60,359 nucleotides of DNA from Sva-07 sp964592115 (GCA_964592115.1 CAZQCP010000006.1:1-60359); one strand, 5' to 3'. Positions 25,314 through 34,175 are shown, counted from the first letter of the stretch. Notes: a model not told the origin generated them from the sequence alone. Made by a program: numbers and translations.

Positions 25314-26546
25314 ATGGACTTCGACCTCCCAGCCGACGATCACCCCACGCGCCAGGCCGTGCGCGACTGGCTCACCGTCCACCCGGACCCCACCGGTCGC
25401 CAGCTCGCCGAGGCGGGATACGTCGTTCCGCACTGGCCGAGTCCGTGGGGGCTCGACGCCGACCCGATCGCGCAACTCGTGATCGACGACGAACTGGCGC
25501 GGGCCGGCGTCGATCGGCCATCCAACCCGATCGGCATCGGCTGGGCGGCGCCGACGATCTTGCTCGCCGGCACGCCTGAGCAGCACGCCCGGTTCCTCCC
25601 GACGATCCTGTCCGGCGAGGAGTTCTGGTGCCAACTGTTCTCCGAGCCCGATGCCGGTTCCGACCTGGCGAACCTCGCCACCCGGGCGGTGCGTGACGGC
25701 GACGAGTATGTGATCAACGGGTCCAAGATCTGGTCGAGCGCCGCCCATCTCGCCCAGTTCGGGATCCTGATCGCCCGCACCGACCCCGACCAGCCCAAGC
25801 ACAAGGGCATCTCCTACTTCATCTGCCCGATGGACACCCCCGGCCTCACGATGGCGCCGATCGTCGACATGACGACCGCCCACTCGTTCAACCAGGTGTT
25901 CTTCGACGACGTGCGGATCCCCGCGTCGCTGCGCGTGGGTGAGGAGGGTGACGGCTGGCGGTTGGCGAAGGTGACGCTGTCGAACGAGCGGGTGTCGCTG
26001 TCGTCGTCGGGTTCGTTGTGGGGGAGCGGACCGTCGGCTGCGCACCTGATGGAGCTGTGCCGCGGGTTCGGCGGCATCGACGACCCGCTGCTGCGCGACC
26101 GTGCCGTGCGATTGCACATCGAAGCGCAGCTGCTCGAACTGAACCGCCTGCGCACGCTCAGCGCGACGTTGCACGGCAAGACACCGGGGCCGGAGGCGTC
26201 GATCCAGAAGATCATGGCCGACGAGCACGGTCAGCACGTGATGGAGCTCGCCAAGGATCTCGCCGGCGCCAACGGGATGCTCGTCGGCTCCGGGCCAGCG
26301 GGTGAGATCCCGCCGGCGGCGCGGAACGGGACGACGGACAACAACCTCGCCGCCGACAGCGCGTTCGCCGACGTCGATCCGATCTGGCACTACGGGTTCT
26401 TGTTCAGCCCGGCGCTCACCCTCGGCGGCGGCACGTTCGCCGTGCAGCGCAACATCGTCGGCGAGATCGTGCTCGGGTTGCCTCGCGAGCCGAATCTGGA
26501 GCAGGGGATGACCTGGACACAGTCGCGGCTACGGTCCTCGACGTGA
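25314..26546 (+). CDS. acyl-CoA dehydrogenase
   Basis: FAD enzyme of fatty-acid or branched-acid oxidation; 410 residues. Seen are the FAD-contact signature QLFSEPDAGSDLANL, the KIWSS segment, and FNQVFFDDVRIP. The N-terminal helical domain is short. The C-terminal part contains GGGTFAVQRNIVGEIVLGLPR typical of the family. It starts 45 nt after the presumed end of WS/DGAT and its stop overlaps the next start. Exact substrate unknown. Confidence 0.92.
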   Translation: MDFDLPADDHPTRQAVRDWLTVHPDPTGRQLAEAGYVVPHWPSPWGLDADPIAQLVIDDELARAGVDRPSNPIGIGWAAPTILLAGTPEQHARFLPTILSGEEFWCQLFSEPDAGSDLANLATRAVRDGDEYVINGSKIWSSAAHLAQFGILIARTDPDQPKHKGISYFICPMDTPGLTMAPIVDMTTAHSFNQVFFDDVRIPASLRVGEEGDGWRLAKVTLSNERVSLSSSGSLWGSGPSAAHLMELCRGFGGIDDPLLRDRAVRLHIEAQLLELNRLRTLSATLHGKTPGPEASIQKIMADEHGQHVMELAKDLAGANGMLVGSGPAGEIPPAARNGTTDNNLAADSAFADVDPIWHYGFLFSPALTLGGGTFAVQRNIVGEIVLGLPREPNLEQGMTWTQSRLRSST

Positions 26547-27286
26547 GCGGTGACACCGGGCGCGGCTTCGGGATCGACATCGGTGGTTCGGGGATGAAGG
26601 CGGCGATCGTCGATCTCGCCACGGGCGAGTTGTTGAGCGACCGCAAGCGCATCGCCACGCCACGCCCGGCGACCCCCGAGGCGATGGCCGAAGTCGCGCG
26701 CCAGCTCGTCGAACACCACGGTTGGCACGGTCCGCTCGGCGTGGCCTTTCCGGCGGTCGTGCGCCACGGGATCGTGCACTCGGCGGCGAACATCGACGAG
26801 TCGTGGATCGGTGTCGACGCCGATGCCGTGTTCACCGAAGCGTGCGGTCACGACGTGCACATGGTCAACGATGCCGACGCGGCGGGCCTCGCCGAGATTC
26901 GCTTCGGCGCCGGCGCGGGGGTCGGCGGGGTCGTGATCATGCTGACGTTCGGCACCGGCATCGGGTCGGGCCTGTTCGTCGACGGGACGCTCGTGCCGAA
27001 CACCGAGCTCGGCCACCTCGAGCTCGACGGCCACGACGCCGAGAGCCGGGCGGCAGCGAGTGCCCGCGAGCGTGACGACCTGAGCTGGAGTCGCTGGGCG
27101 CGACGCGTCCAGAAGTACCTCCGTCACGTCGAGATGCTCTTCTCGCCCGACCTGTTCATCGTCGGTGGCGGCGTGTCCAAGGTGACCGAGGAGTGGCTGC
27201 ACTACATCGACGTGCAGACGCCGATCGTGACCGCCGAGATGCTCAACAACGCCGGAATCGTCGGCGCCGCCCTCCTCGCCCAATAG
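26543..27286 (+). CDS. ppgK: polyphosphate glucokinase (ROK family)
   Basis: Phosphorylates glucose using polyphosphate or ATP. The 247 residues show the phosphate motif GIDIGGSGMKAAIVDL, the catalytic region MVNDADAAGLAE with the predicted general-base Asp, TFGTGIGSGLFVDG, and the TELGHLELDG block. Length and motif set match actinobacterial PPGK. GTG start at 26543 overlaps the previous stop (GTGA), so it is coupled to the dehydrogenase. The TAG stop is the start of a composite dispersed palindrome. Confidence 0.9.
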   Translation: MSGDTGRGFGIDIGGSGMKAAIVDLATGELLSDRKRIATPRPATPEAMAEVARQLVEHHGWHGPLGVAFPAVVRHGIVHSAANIDESWIGVDADAVFTEACGHDVHMVNDADAAGLAEIRFGAGAGVGGVVIMLTFGTGIGSGLFVDGTLVPNTELGHLELDGHDAESRAAASARERDDLSWSRWARRVQKYLRHVEMLFSPDLFIVGGGVSKVTEEWLHYIDVQTPIVTAEMLNNAGIVGAALLAQ

Positions 27287-27325
27287 GCAACGCAGTAACA
27301 CTGGGGTCAGACCCCACTGTTACTC
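27283..27325. repeat. composite dispersed palindrome (copy D)
   Basis: AATAGGCAACG, identical to the leading arm of copy A and including the ppgK TAG stop, is followed directly by a GAGTAACA-type element (27294-27325: AGTAACA, core GGGGTCAGACCCC, TGTTACTC). It abuts the assembly gap, so the element or its neighbours may have broken the assembly. Confidence 0.85.
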
Positions 27326-27425
27326 NNNNNNNNNNNNNNNNNNNNNNNNNNNNNNNNNNNNNNNNNNNNNNNNNNNNNNNNNNNNNNNNNNNNNNNNNNN
27401 NNNNNNNNNNNNNNNNNNNNNNNNN
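27326..27425. other. assembly gap (100 N)
   Basis: Gap between copy D of the dispersed palindrome and the toxin gene. Confidence 0.99.
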
Positions 27426-27529
27426 ACGACGAATTCGTCGCCCACCCCAGGTGCCCGCTCGTTCAGGTAGATGGCCGCATCGTGTAGCTCGGACTCAGCG
27501 GCGGGGTGGACTCGGAGCGAGCGCTTCAC
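27426..27529 (-). CDS. RelE/ParE-type toxin, 3' part lost in gap
   Basis: Only the first 34 residues are visible: MKRSLRVHPAAESELHDAA followed by IYLNERAPGVGDEFV, the typical N-terminal strand-helix of ParE/RelE toxins (xxV...A..EL..A..Y). GTG start at 27529 overlaps the antitoxin stop (GTGA). The C-terminal catalytic or gyrase-binding part lies in the N-gap. On the far side of the gap a GAG-TAA in the palindrome could provide the stop, but this cannot be confirmed. Confidence 0.75.
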
Positions 27530-27777
27530 ACCTTCGGAAGCTTGGCGAGGAGGCGCTTCTCAACGACCTCCCACTCCTCACACACGACGGCCCCGGAGTC
27601 GGCCTGTTCGATGCGGCGCTCGATCTCATCGATCCACTCGTCCGAGAGTGCGTCATCGGCGGACTCCGGCAGACTCGCGAGCAGCTCCATTGCGAGCTCA
27701 GCGCGCGCCTCGTCAGGCAGGTCGAGAACCTGTCGGCGCAGGGCGACCGCGTCAGACTCCATCAGCCAATGGTACAT
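27526..27777 (-). CDS. addiction-module antitoxin (Unstab_antitox/TIGR02574-like)
   Basis: Antitoxin partner of the downstream ParE/RelE-like toxin. The 83 residues have the family pattern: LPDEARAELAMELLASL, a DEWIDEIERRIEQADSG helix, then the conserved WEVVEKRLLAKL end. The ATG at 27777 is preferred because GAGG lies 5 nt before it. The pair lies between two copies of the dispersed palindrome (27294 and 27810). Confidence 0.85.
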   Translation of the reverse strand: MYHWLMESDAVALRRQVLDLPDEARAELAMELLASLPESADDALSDEWIDEIERRIEQADSGAVVCEEWEVVEKRLLAKLPKV

Positions 27778-27809
27778 CGTCACCTCGACGTCGACGTTCG
27801 GAACCACTC

Positions 27810-27843
27810 GAGTAACACCGGGGCCAGACCCCACTGTTACTCA
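27810..27843. repeat. dispersed palindrome, GAGTAACA-arm type (copy E)
   Basis: GAGTAACA-CC-GGGGCCAGACCCC-AC-TGTTACTC. On the minus strand the GAGTAA supplies the TAA stop of the 70-residue ORF at 27837-28049. It lies 33 nt upstream of the antitoxin start. Confidence 0.9.
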
Positions 27844-28049
27844 GCCGACGTCAACCTGACGACCGCGGCGATGGGTATCCGTCCGAGCTGCACACGTTGC
27901 GGCAGCGTTGTCATCGTCGCCTCGTATCCGGCTGGTCGCCAGCTTCCGATGGCGACCAGCACGTCGCAGTCCTGGTGTGGCCCACGGAACGCAGCTCCTG
28001 GAGTGGTGTAGGCCCACAGCGCCTCGGCCCCGATCGTGCACGTCGTCAA
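27837..28049 (-). CDS. hypothetical 70-residue protein at the end of the sigma cassette
   Basis: Small ORF with a TTG start that overlaps the stop of the anti-sigma-like gene (TTGA). No family recognised; it has no signal or helix, and third codon positions are mostly G/C as in neighbouring genes. The TAA stop is inside the dispersed palindrome copy E, so the C-terminus is defined by the repeat. It may be a real coupled protein or the eroded end of a longer gene. Confidence 0.4.
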   Translation of the reverse strand: MTTCTIGAEALWAYTTPGAAFRGPHQDCDVLVAIGSWRPAGYEATMTTLPQRVQLGRIPIAAVVRLTSAE

Positions 28050-29140
28050 CTTGCTGGCGCGGGCGGCGTGAAACGATCGGCCACCGCGCGGGCGACCTTC
28101 CAGAGCTGCTCGGCATCGCGGCTCGTGCCCGCTCTGTCGATCGATTCAGAACGCACCAACAGCGTGTGTTCGTCGGAGACGAGTGCAACGGTGGTCGCCC
28201 CGGACTGGGCAGGCCACTCGAAGCCGTCGCCGGTCGGCGTGAGCTCGGCAACGAGGACGGGGAACGACTCGAGGAGACCTGCTGGGCCGAGTGCGAAGAA
28301 CAGGCGATGGTCGCCGTCGCCGTAGTAGGCCCACTCCAGGTCGAACTCAGCGACGGTGCGCGTCGCGTGTTCGCGCAGCTCGACATCCCAGCCGTGGCTC
28401 GACAGGACGGACGCGACCTCCGATGCGAAGCTTGACGACTCGGGCGTCGACACGCCGGACTCGACCAACCCGATGCCCGGGGCGAGCAATGCAGCGTCGT
28501 CGGCGTCGAGTCCCAGAGCATCGAGGGCCGATGCTTCGATCACCTGCACGAGGAACATCCCGTCCGTCGCGCAGTACACGCCGACATCCCAACCGTCGGC
28601 TCGGAGGTGCTGTGCGTAGAGGACCGTTTCGCCCTCGTCGGTGTCCGGGATCGACGTCCATCTTGGATCGAACTGCGCCACGTAGTCGACACATCGCTGC
28701 ACGCTGTCGGTCGGCGTGGCCTGGTCGTACAGCTCCCAGCCGACCTGCACCATGTCCCACGTCATCGGCGTGACCATGGAGAAGCCGTCGGGATAGGGAA
28801 CGCCCGGCGGCAGCTCACCGGTCCAGTCCGCGGCGGCGAGCGTCGCCGGCCACGGCCTCGGCGCGGTCGGATTGCCAGCGTCTACTTCTGCCGCGGCTGG
28901 AGAAGGGACGTCCGCCGCGGCCGGTTCACCGGGCTGCTGGCTGCGGAGCGCTCCGATGCCGAGCAGGCCGGCAACCACGAGGACCGCGGCCGCTGCTGCA
29001 GCAAGCCAGCGGGAGCGTGTACCGGGGCCGTCGAGGTCAGCGTGCTCGACACTCATCTCGGGCGCGGCCGCGGCCACGGCTCGCATCGTCCGGTCGAGCA
29101 GTTCCACGAGCTCGTCGTCGGTGATCGGGGTACCACTCAT
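28046..29140 (-). CDS. anti-sigma-like single-pass membrane protein with large extracytoplasmic domain
   Basis: The 364-residue protein starts with a cytoplasmic segment of about 45 residues (DDELVELLDRTMRAVAAAAPE), then one membrane helix (WLAAAAAAVLVVAGLLGIGAL), then a Pro/Ala linker and a domain of about 260 residues of unknown fold containing two cysteines. Location directly after an ECF sigma factor with ATGA overlap suggests it restrains that sigma factor and senses an external signal. No zinc-binding anti-sigma HxxxCxxC motif is present. Confidence 0.65.
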   Translation of the reverse strand: MSGTPITDDELVELLDRTMRAVAAAAPEMSVEHADLDGPGTRSRWLAAAAAAVLVVAGLLGIGALRSQQPGEPAAADVPSPAAAEVDAGNPTAPRPWPATLAAADWTGELPPGVPYPDGFSMVTPMTWDMVQVGWELYDQATPTDSVQRCVDYVAQFDPRWTSIPDTDEGETVLYAQHLRADGWDVGVYCATDGMFLVQVIEASALDALGLDADDAALLAPGIGLVESGVSTPESSSFASEVASVLSSHGWDVELREHATRTVAEFDLEWAYYGDGDHRLFFALGPAGLLESFPVLVAELTPTGDGFEWPAQSGATTVALVSDEHTLLVRSESIDRAGTSRDAEQLWKVARAVADRFTPPAPAS

Positions 29141-29598
29141 GACAGTTCCTTTCGAAGTGACGACAGCGCGCGAAACGCGAGTGACCGCACGGTCGGCTCC
29201 GAGCAGCCCAACAGCTCGGCGATCTCGCGGTCGGCGAGGTCGAGGTGGATCCGCAACACGAGCACCGCCCGCTGCCGATCGGGAAGTCCTCGGAGCAGCC
29301 GCCAGGTCTCGTCGAGCTCCGGTTCGCCCGTCACCGCCACCCGGTCGCGGGGCAACGAGCGCGCCCGGCTGACGCCACGCCCGTACGAGCGCGACCGGTT
29401 CACGACCGAACGCGTGAGGTAGTGCTCGTGATTGCGGATGTCCGCCCACCGCGGGACCGCGGCAGCGAACACGTCCTGGACCACCTCCTCGGCGATCGAG
29501 CGCGAGCCGACGAGCAGGGTGGCGATACCGACCAACCGGGGATACTGCGCCGAGTACGTCGCCGCAACCTCGTCAGATCGGTCGTCGTCGACGTCCAT
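29137..29598 (-). CDS. ECF RNA polymerase sigma factor (SigE/SigM-like)
   Basis: The 153 residues have region 2 (YPRLVGIATLLVGSRSIAEEVVQDVFAA split across helices, with WADIRNHEHYLTRSVVNRSR) and region 4 (LRGLPDRQRAVLVLRIHLDL, then the helix-turn-helix DREIAELLGCSEPTVRSLAFRAL). Start taken at the ATG at 29598; a GTG three codons earlier is possible. It is followed with ATGA overlap by the probable anti-sigma protein. Its target promoters are unknown. Confidence 0.9.
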   Translation of the reverse strand: MDVDDDRSDEVAATYSAQYPRLVGIATLLVGSRSIAEEVVQDVFAAAVPRWADIRNHEHYLTRSVVNRSRSYGRGVSRARSLPRDRVAVTGEPELDETWRLLRGLPDRQRAVLVLRIHLDLADREIAELLGCSEPTVRSLAFRALSSLRKELS

Positions 29599-29653
29599 GT
29601 GGATCACACTTCATCAGACGCCCGAACACCCGTCGACGTTGCACCGAACCCGC

Positions 29654-29677
29654 GAGCGGTCGCCGAGAGCGGTCGCC
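29654..29677. repeat. direct repeat upstream of the sigma factor gene
   Basis: GAGCGGTCGCC occurs at 29654-29664 and 29667-29677 (13-nt spacing), 56-79 bp upstream of the sigma gene start. Possible operator or promoter element. Confidence 0.35.
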
Positions 29678-29712
29678 TGAGTAACAGTGGGGTCAGGCCC
29701 CGTTGTTACTCA
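29678..29712. repeat. dispersed palindrome, GAGTAACA-arm type (copy F)
   Basis: TGAGTAACA-GT-GGGGTCAGGCCCC-GT-TGTTACTCA. It lies 7 nt after the stop of the indolepyruvate oxidoreductase gene and upstream of the sigma cassette. Confidence 0.9.
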
Positions 29713-29719
29713 ACCGGCG

Positions 29720-32700
29720 TCAGCGGAAGGCGCGGAGGCGGTCGGCGAGCTCGGCGCGATAGGTCACGGCGCGGCGCAGCTTGATGTCCTCGTAGCCGCG
29801 CACCTGGTCGGGCAGGCCGGCGACGTCCACGGCATCCGCGAGGTTGGACGCGCTGAGGCGGCGGTTCATCGAGACCACTGCGGCCTCGTACTCCGGGATC
29901 ATCGCCCGCTCGACGCGGCGCACCTTCGCCCAGCGGAACGGGTCGGCGAGCGTGCCGCGCATCGCCTTCGACGCCCGCAGCACACGCAGCGCCGGCACCG
30001 CGGTGCGCTGCAACTTGATCTTGCGGTTCATCCCGATCGCCCGCAGCATCGGCGGGTGGAGGTGGTACGTGACGGTCGTGTCGGCGCCACCGACGGTGCG
30101 GTAGCCATCGAGCGCTTCGTCGGACAGCAGCAGCCGGGCGACCTCGTACTCATCCTTGTAGGCCATCAACTTGTGCAGGTTGCGGGCGACGGACATCGCG
30201 TAGTCGACCGACTCGGGATCGATGCGCTCTTCGGCACTCCTGGCCGACGCGACCACGTCGCGGAACCGCGCCGCGTACGCCTCGGATTGGAAGCCCACGA
30301 GGTCCTCGGCGAGGCGCTCCACGAGCTCGTCGAGCGTCTCCGGTCGAGGTGTCGGGGGCAGGTCGGCGGCGCGCTCGACGGCGGCGGGGTCGACCACCCA
30401 CGCCCGTCCCCAGCGGAACGCGGCGAGGTTCGACTCGACGGCCACACCGTTGAGCGTGATCGCCTGCTCGAGCGCGTCGGCCGGCACCGGCAGCGCACCG
30501 TGCTGCACCGCGGCGCCGAGCAGCACGATGTTGGCGCCGGTCGTCGACCCCAGCAGACCACGGGCGAGCGCGGCGGCGTCGAGGTAGCGGTTGTCGTCGG
30601 CGCGACTGACCTCGCCGAGCCGATCGAGCAACGTCGCCGACGGCGGGGGAGCGACGTCGGGATGCGTGACCATCTGCCCGGTCGGCACGGCATCGGTCGA
30701 GGCCACGACCACGGTTCGATCGGCGCGCACGCCGACGAGGTTGGCGTCGCTGGCACCGACGAGCAGGTCGAAGGCGAGGATCGTGTCGACGCCGGAGCTG
30801 TTGGCGTGGTTGGAACCGGCGGTCGCGACGCCGATGCGCAGGTCGCTGACGACCGGGCCCGCCTTCTGCGACAGCCCGGTCTGGTCGAGGCCACGGACGT
30901 GGAGCCCGGCGAGCATCGCCGCCGTGCCGATGATCTGACTCACCGTGACGACGCCCGTTCCACCGATCCCGTTGAGGCGCACGGTGAACTCGGCGGGGTC
31001 GACGAGTGCCTCCGCTGGAGTCGGCAGGTCGGTCGGCGGGGTCGGATGCGCACGCGCCGCCGGGCGAGCGCCGGGATCGACGGTGACGGTGGCGAACGAT
31101 GGGCAGTCGCCGTCGAGGCACGAGAAGTCGAAGTTGCACGACGTTTGATGGATGCGGGTCTTGCGCCCGTACGGCGTGTCGACGGGCTGTACCGACAAGC
31201 AGTTGCTCTTGTCGCCGCAGTCACCGCACCCCTCGCACACCCGCTCGTTGATCACGACCCGGAAGCCCGGTGTGGTGATCGTGCCACGCGAGCGACCACG
31301 CCGGTTCTCGGCGGCGCACGCCTGGTCGTGGATGTGCACCGTGACGCCGGGGATCTCCGCGAGCACGCGCTGGGCCTCGTCGAAGCGCGAGCGATCCCAC
31401 ACGTCGACGGCGTCGGGGAACGCGCCGCGCGGATGGCGCGACGGGTCGTCGCTGGTCACGATCACCCGCTGCACGCCTTCCAACAGCAACATCGCGGCGA
31501 TCTCCGGAACGGAGCGCTGGCCTTGCGGGTCTTGCCCGCCGGTCATCGCGACGGTGCCGTTGGCGAGCAGCTTGTACGTGATGTCGATCCCGGCCGCCAC
31601 GGCAGCGCGCACGGCGAGCGACCCCGAGTGGAAGAACGTGCCGTCGCCGAGGTTCTGCACGAGGTGCTGGCGCTCGACGAACGGCGCCATCCCGATCCAC
31701 TGCGCACCTTCGCTTCCCATGCACGTGAGCCCGACGATGTCGCCGACACGCTCGGGATCCATCAGCGCCACCATCGCGTGGCAGCCGATGCCGCCGCCGA
31801 CGAGCGTGCCGGGCTCGGCGCGGGTGCTGCGGTTGTGCGGGCAACCCGAGCAGTAGAACGGGGTGCGGTTGACGGTGAGTGGGATGCGCGGACGCTTCGG
31901 TTCGATGAGGTCGTCGATCGGGCGAAGCCGCTCGGCCAGGCGCGTCGACAGCCGGGCGTGCAGCGGGACGATCAGGCGATCGACGTCGAGCGTGCCGTAG
32001 CCAGGCACGAGCCCGCTGCCGTGCTCGTCGCGGCGGCCGACGACGCGCGGGTGGTGACGTCCGTCGTAGAACGCGCTCTTCAGCTCCTCTTCGAGTGTCG
32101 GGTTCTTCTCCTCGATCACGAGCACCTCGTCGAGCCCGGCGGCGAAGTCGCGCGCCTGGCTCGGGTCGAGGGGCACGGGCATCAGCAGCTGGAACAGGCG
32201 GATGCCGGCGGCGCGCAGGTCGTCGTCGGAGGCGAATCCGAGCACCCGTAGCGCCTCGCGCGTCTCGTGGTACGTGTGGCCGCAGGCGGCGATGCCGATC
32301 CAGTCGTCGGCGGTGCCGACGACGACCCGGTTGAGGTGGTTGTCGACGCCGTATCGGCGGGCGAGAACGGAGCGCACCTCTTGGAACTCGCGCTCCATGT
32401 CGAGCGTGTACGGGGTGAGCAGGCGGCCGTTCGGGCGGGGGTGGAACGGTTCACCGTCGACCTCGACGACCGGCGCGGTGGGCCGCACGCGATCGGGGTG
32501 AACGTCGACCGTGCCCGTGCCGTCGGCGACCGCGGTGACGAGCTTCAGGCCCGCCCACAGCCCGCACGAGCGGGACAGCGCGACCGCGTGACGGCCGAGG
32601 TCGAGCGCCTCTTGCACATCGCCGGGGAAGAGGATCGGCATGTGCAGGTCGACCATCGTCGCATCGCTCGACGAGGGGAGCGTCGACGACTTGGCCGCCG

Positions 32701-33178
32701 GGTCGTCACCGACGACGGCGACGACGCCGCCGTGCATCGACGTGCCGGCGAACACGGCGTGGCGGATGGCATCGCTCGCCCGGTCGAGCCCCGGCCCCTT
32801 GCCGTACCAGACGCCGACGACCCCGTCGTAGCGGGCGTCGTCGAGCGTCATCGCCAACTGGCTGCCCATCACCGACGTGGCGGCGAGCTCCTCGTTGACG
32901 CCCGGGCGGACGACGATCGGCAGGTCGGGCACCGTGCGCGCCGCCCGCTGCAGCTCCTCGGTGAACGTGCCGAGGGGCGAACCCTGGTAGCCCGACGCGA
33001 ACGCGGCCGTGGTGAGTCCGAACCGGCGGTCGATGCGCAGTTGGTCGACTGGGATCCGCGCCAGTGCCTGGACGCCCGACAGGAACACCGTGCCGTCCTC
33101 CATCCGGAACCGGTCGCGGAGCTCGTAGTCGTGTGATGCACGGATCCGGCTGCTGGACCCGCTGCTGTCGATCGTCAC
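29720..33178 (-). CDS. indolepyruvate ferredoxin oxidoreductase, single-chain
   Basis: Oxidatively decarboxylates aryl-pyruvates from aromatic amino acids, passing electrons to an iron-sulfur carrier. The 1152-residue protein fuses all parts: an N-terminal pyrimidine/pyrophosphate-binding part (SGYQGSPLGTFTEEL), TPP-binding region (YCSGCPHNRST, GGGIGCHAM), a cluster CEGCGDCGDKSNCLS, and a C-terminal gamma-type domain (GIGGTGVVTVSQIIGTAA, GLDQTGLSQKAGPVVSDLRI). The GTG at 33178 has GGGAGG in front. Such fused forms occur in aerobic bacteria. Confidence 0.92.
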   Translation of the reverse strand: MTIDSSGSSSRIRASHDYELRDRFRMEDGTVFLSGVQALARIPVDQLRIDRRFGLTTAAFASGYQGSPLGTFTEELQRAARTVPDLPIVVRPGVNEELAATSVMGSQLAMTLDDARYDGVVGVWYGKGPGLDRASDAIRHAVFAGTSMHGGVVAVVGDDPAAKSSTLPSSSDATMVDLHMPILFPGDVQEALDLGRHAVALSRSCGLWAGLKLVTAVADGTGTVDVHPDRVRPTAPVVEVDGEPFHPRPNGRLLTPYTLDMEREFQEVRSVLARRYGVDNHLNRVVVGTADDWIGIAACGHTYHETREALRVLGFASDDDLRAAGIRLFQLLMPVPLDPSQARDFAAGLDEVLVIEEKNPTLEEELKSAFYDGRHHPRVVGRRDEHGSGLVPGYGTLDVDRLIVPLHARLSTRLAERLRPIDDLIEPKRPRIPLTVNRTPFYCSGCPHNRSTRAEPGTLVGGGIGCHAMVALMDPERVGDIVGLTCMGSEGAQWIGMAPFVERQHLVQNLGDGTFFHSGSLAVRAAVAAGIDITYKLLANGTVAMTGGQDPQGQRSVPEIAAMLLLEGVQRVIVTSDDPSRHPRGAFPDAVDVWDRSRFDEAQRVLAEIPGVTVHIHDQACAAENRRGRSRGTITTPGFRVVINERVCEGCGDCGDKSNCLSVQPVDTPYGRKTRIHQTSCNFDFSCLDGDCPSFATVTVDPGARPAARAHPTPPTDLPTPAEALVDPAEFTVRLNGIGGTGVVTVSQIIGTAAMLAGLHVRGLDQTGLSQKAGPVVSDLRIGVATAGSNHANSSGVDTILAFDLLVGASDANLVGVRADRTVVVASTDAVPTGQMVTHPDVAPPPSATLLDRLGEVSRADDNRYLDAAALARGLLGSTTGANIVLLGAAVQHGALPVPADALEQAITLNGVAVESNLAAFRWGRAWVVDPAAVERAADLPPTPRPETLDELVERLAEDLVGFQSEAYAARFRDVVASARSAEERIDPESVDYAMSVARNLHKLMAYKDEYEVARLLLSDEALDGYRTVGGADTTVTYHLHPPMLRAIGMNRKIKLQRTAVPALRVLRASKAMRGTLADPFRWAKVRRVERAMIPEYEAAVVSMNRRLSASNLADAVDVAGLPDQVRGYEDIKLRRAVTYRAELADRLRAFR

Positions 33179-33223
33179 GGAACCCCTCCCTCCCGACGTC
33201 TCCCCCAATGTGTACCCCATCCC

Positions 33224-33258
33224 AAGCAACGGTTGGGGACGGGGCCCAGCCGTTGCTT
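33224..33258. repeat. dispersed palindrome, GCAACG-arm type (copy C)
   Basis: AAGCAACGG-TT-GGGGACGGGGCCC-AG-CCGTTGCTT, 30 nt after the stop of the XRE regulator gene and upstream of the indolepyruvate oxidoreductase. A short T-rich stretch follows it on the plus side only. Confidence 0.88.
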
Positions 33259-33287
33259 CTTTTCCACAGGCCCCGATCGGCCGCCGA

Positions 33288-34115
33288 TCAGGCGACGTCG
33301 TGGCGCACCGCCAACCGTTGCGCCGAGTCGTCGCCGGGAACGGCCAGCTGGGCCACGATCCGCAGCGCCGGCCATTCCGCCGGCGTGAGCTGCTGGTATT
33401 CGAACGTCAGCGTGCCGGCCGTCGGATGGTTGAAGCGCCGCAACCGGGTCTCGAAGCCCGACACGTCGTGATCCTTCCACCATGCCGCGAACTCGGCGCT
33501 GATGTCGGTGAGCGTCGACACGAGGCGGACCATCGCCGGGTCGTGTCGGACGGCGGTCGTTGCAGATCGGAACTCGGCGAGCGCCTGGCGGGCGTGGATG
33601 TCCCAATCGACGATCAGGTCGCGCGTCGAGTGGTCGGCGAACAGCACCCACATCAAGTTGCGTTCCGGAAGCTCGAGTTCACCGATGCGCGGGTACAGCC
33701 GCGCCTGGGCCGTGTTCCAGGAGAGGAACTCCCAGTGTGGGCCGAGGACGTACGCGGGTGATGGAGCGAGCGCGTCGATCAGGCGCACGAGCGCGCTTGG
33801 CGCTTCCGCGGGCGCGTCGATCGTGGCGGTGCCGGGGTCGGTCAACGAGAGGAGGTGATCGAGTCCGGCGTCGTCGAGGCGCAGCGCGCGGCCGATGGCG
33901 AGCAGCACGTCGTTGGAGGCATTGATCCGCCGGCCCTGTTCGAGCCACGTGTACCAGGTGAGCGACACGCCGGCGAGCATCGCCACCTCCTCGCGGCGCA
34001 GACCGGGTGTACGTCGCCCGCGGCCGGCCGGGAGACCGACCTGGTCGGGCCGGATCGCCTCACGCCGGGCGCGGAGGAACTCGGCGAGCTCGCGGCGATG
34101 ATCGGCGATCGGCAT
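33288..34115 (-). CDS. XRE-family regulator with MmyB-like ligand-binding domain
   Basis: A 275-residue regulator: N-terminal helix-turn-helix (residues about 38-65, LRREEVAMLAGVSLTWYTWLE) and a C-terminal PAS-like MmyB domain (LGPHWEFLSWNTAQARLY, NLMWVLFADHSTRDLIVDW). Related actinobacterial proteins usually control a neighbouring oxidoreductase or short operon and bind fatty-acid-like ligands. It diverges from the M20 peptidase gene by 136 bp, so that gene is a candidate target. Confidence 0.9.
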   Translation of the reverse strand: MPIADHRRELAEFLRARREAIRPDQVGLPAGRGRRTPGLRREEVAMLAGVSLTWYTWLEQGRRINASNDVLLAIGRALRLDDAGLDHLLSLTDPGTATIDAPAEAPSALVRLIDALAPSPAYVLGPHWEFLSWNTAQARLYPRIGELELPERNLMWVLFADHSTRDLIVDWDIHARQALAEFRSATTAVRHDPAMVRLVSTLTDISAEFAAWWKDHDVSGFETRLRRFNHPTAGTLTFEYQQLTPAEWPALRIVAQLAVPGDDSAQRLAVRHDVA

Positions 34116-34175
34116 GACGAGTGACAGTCAAACACGCGGACGTCCCACGGTGCCGGGCCCTGGCATGGTGGGCGA

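Noticed and set aside
29687..32251. Very long open frame on the plus strand opposite the indolepyruvate oxidoreductase
   Set aside because: The minus-strand frame encodes conserved TPP, Fe-S and gamma-domain motifs; the plus frame is a GC-rich antisense artefact with Arg/Asp/Val-biased composition.
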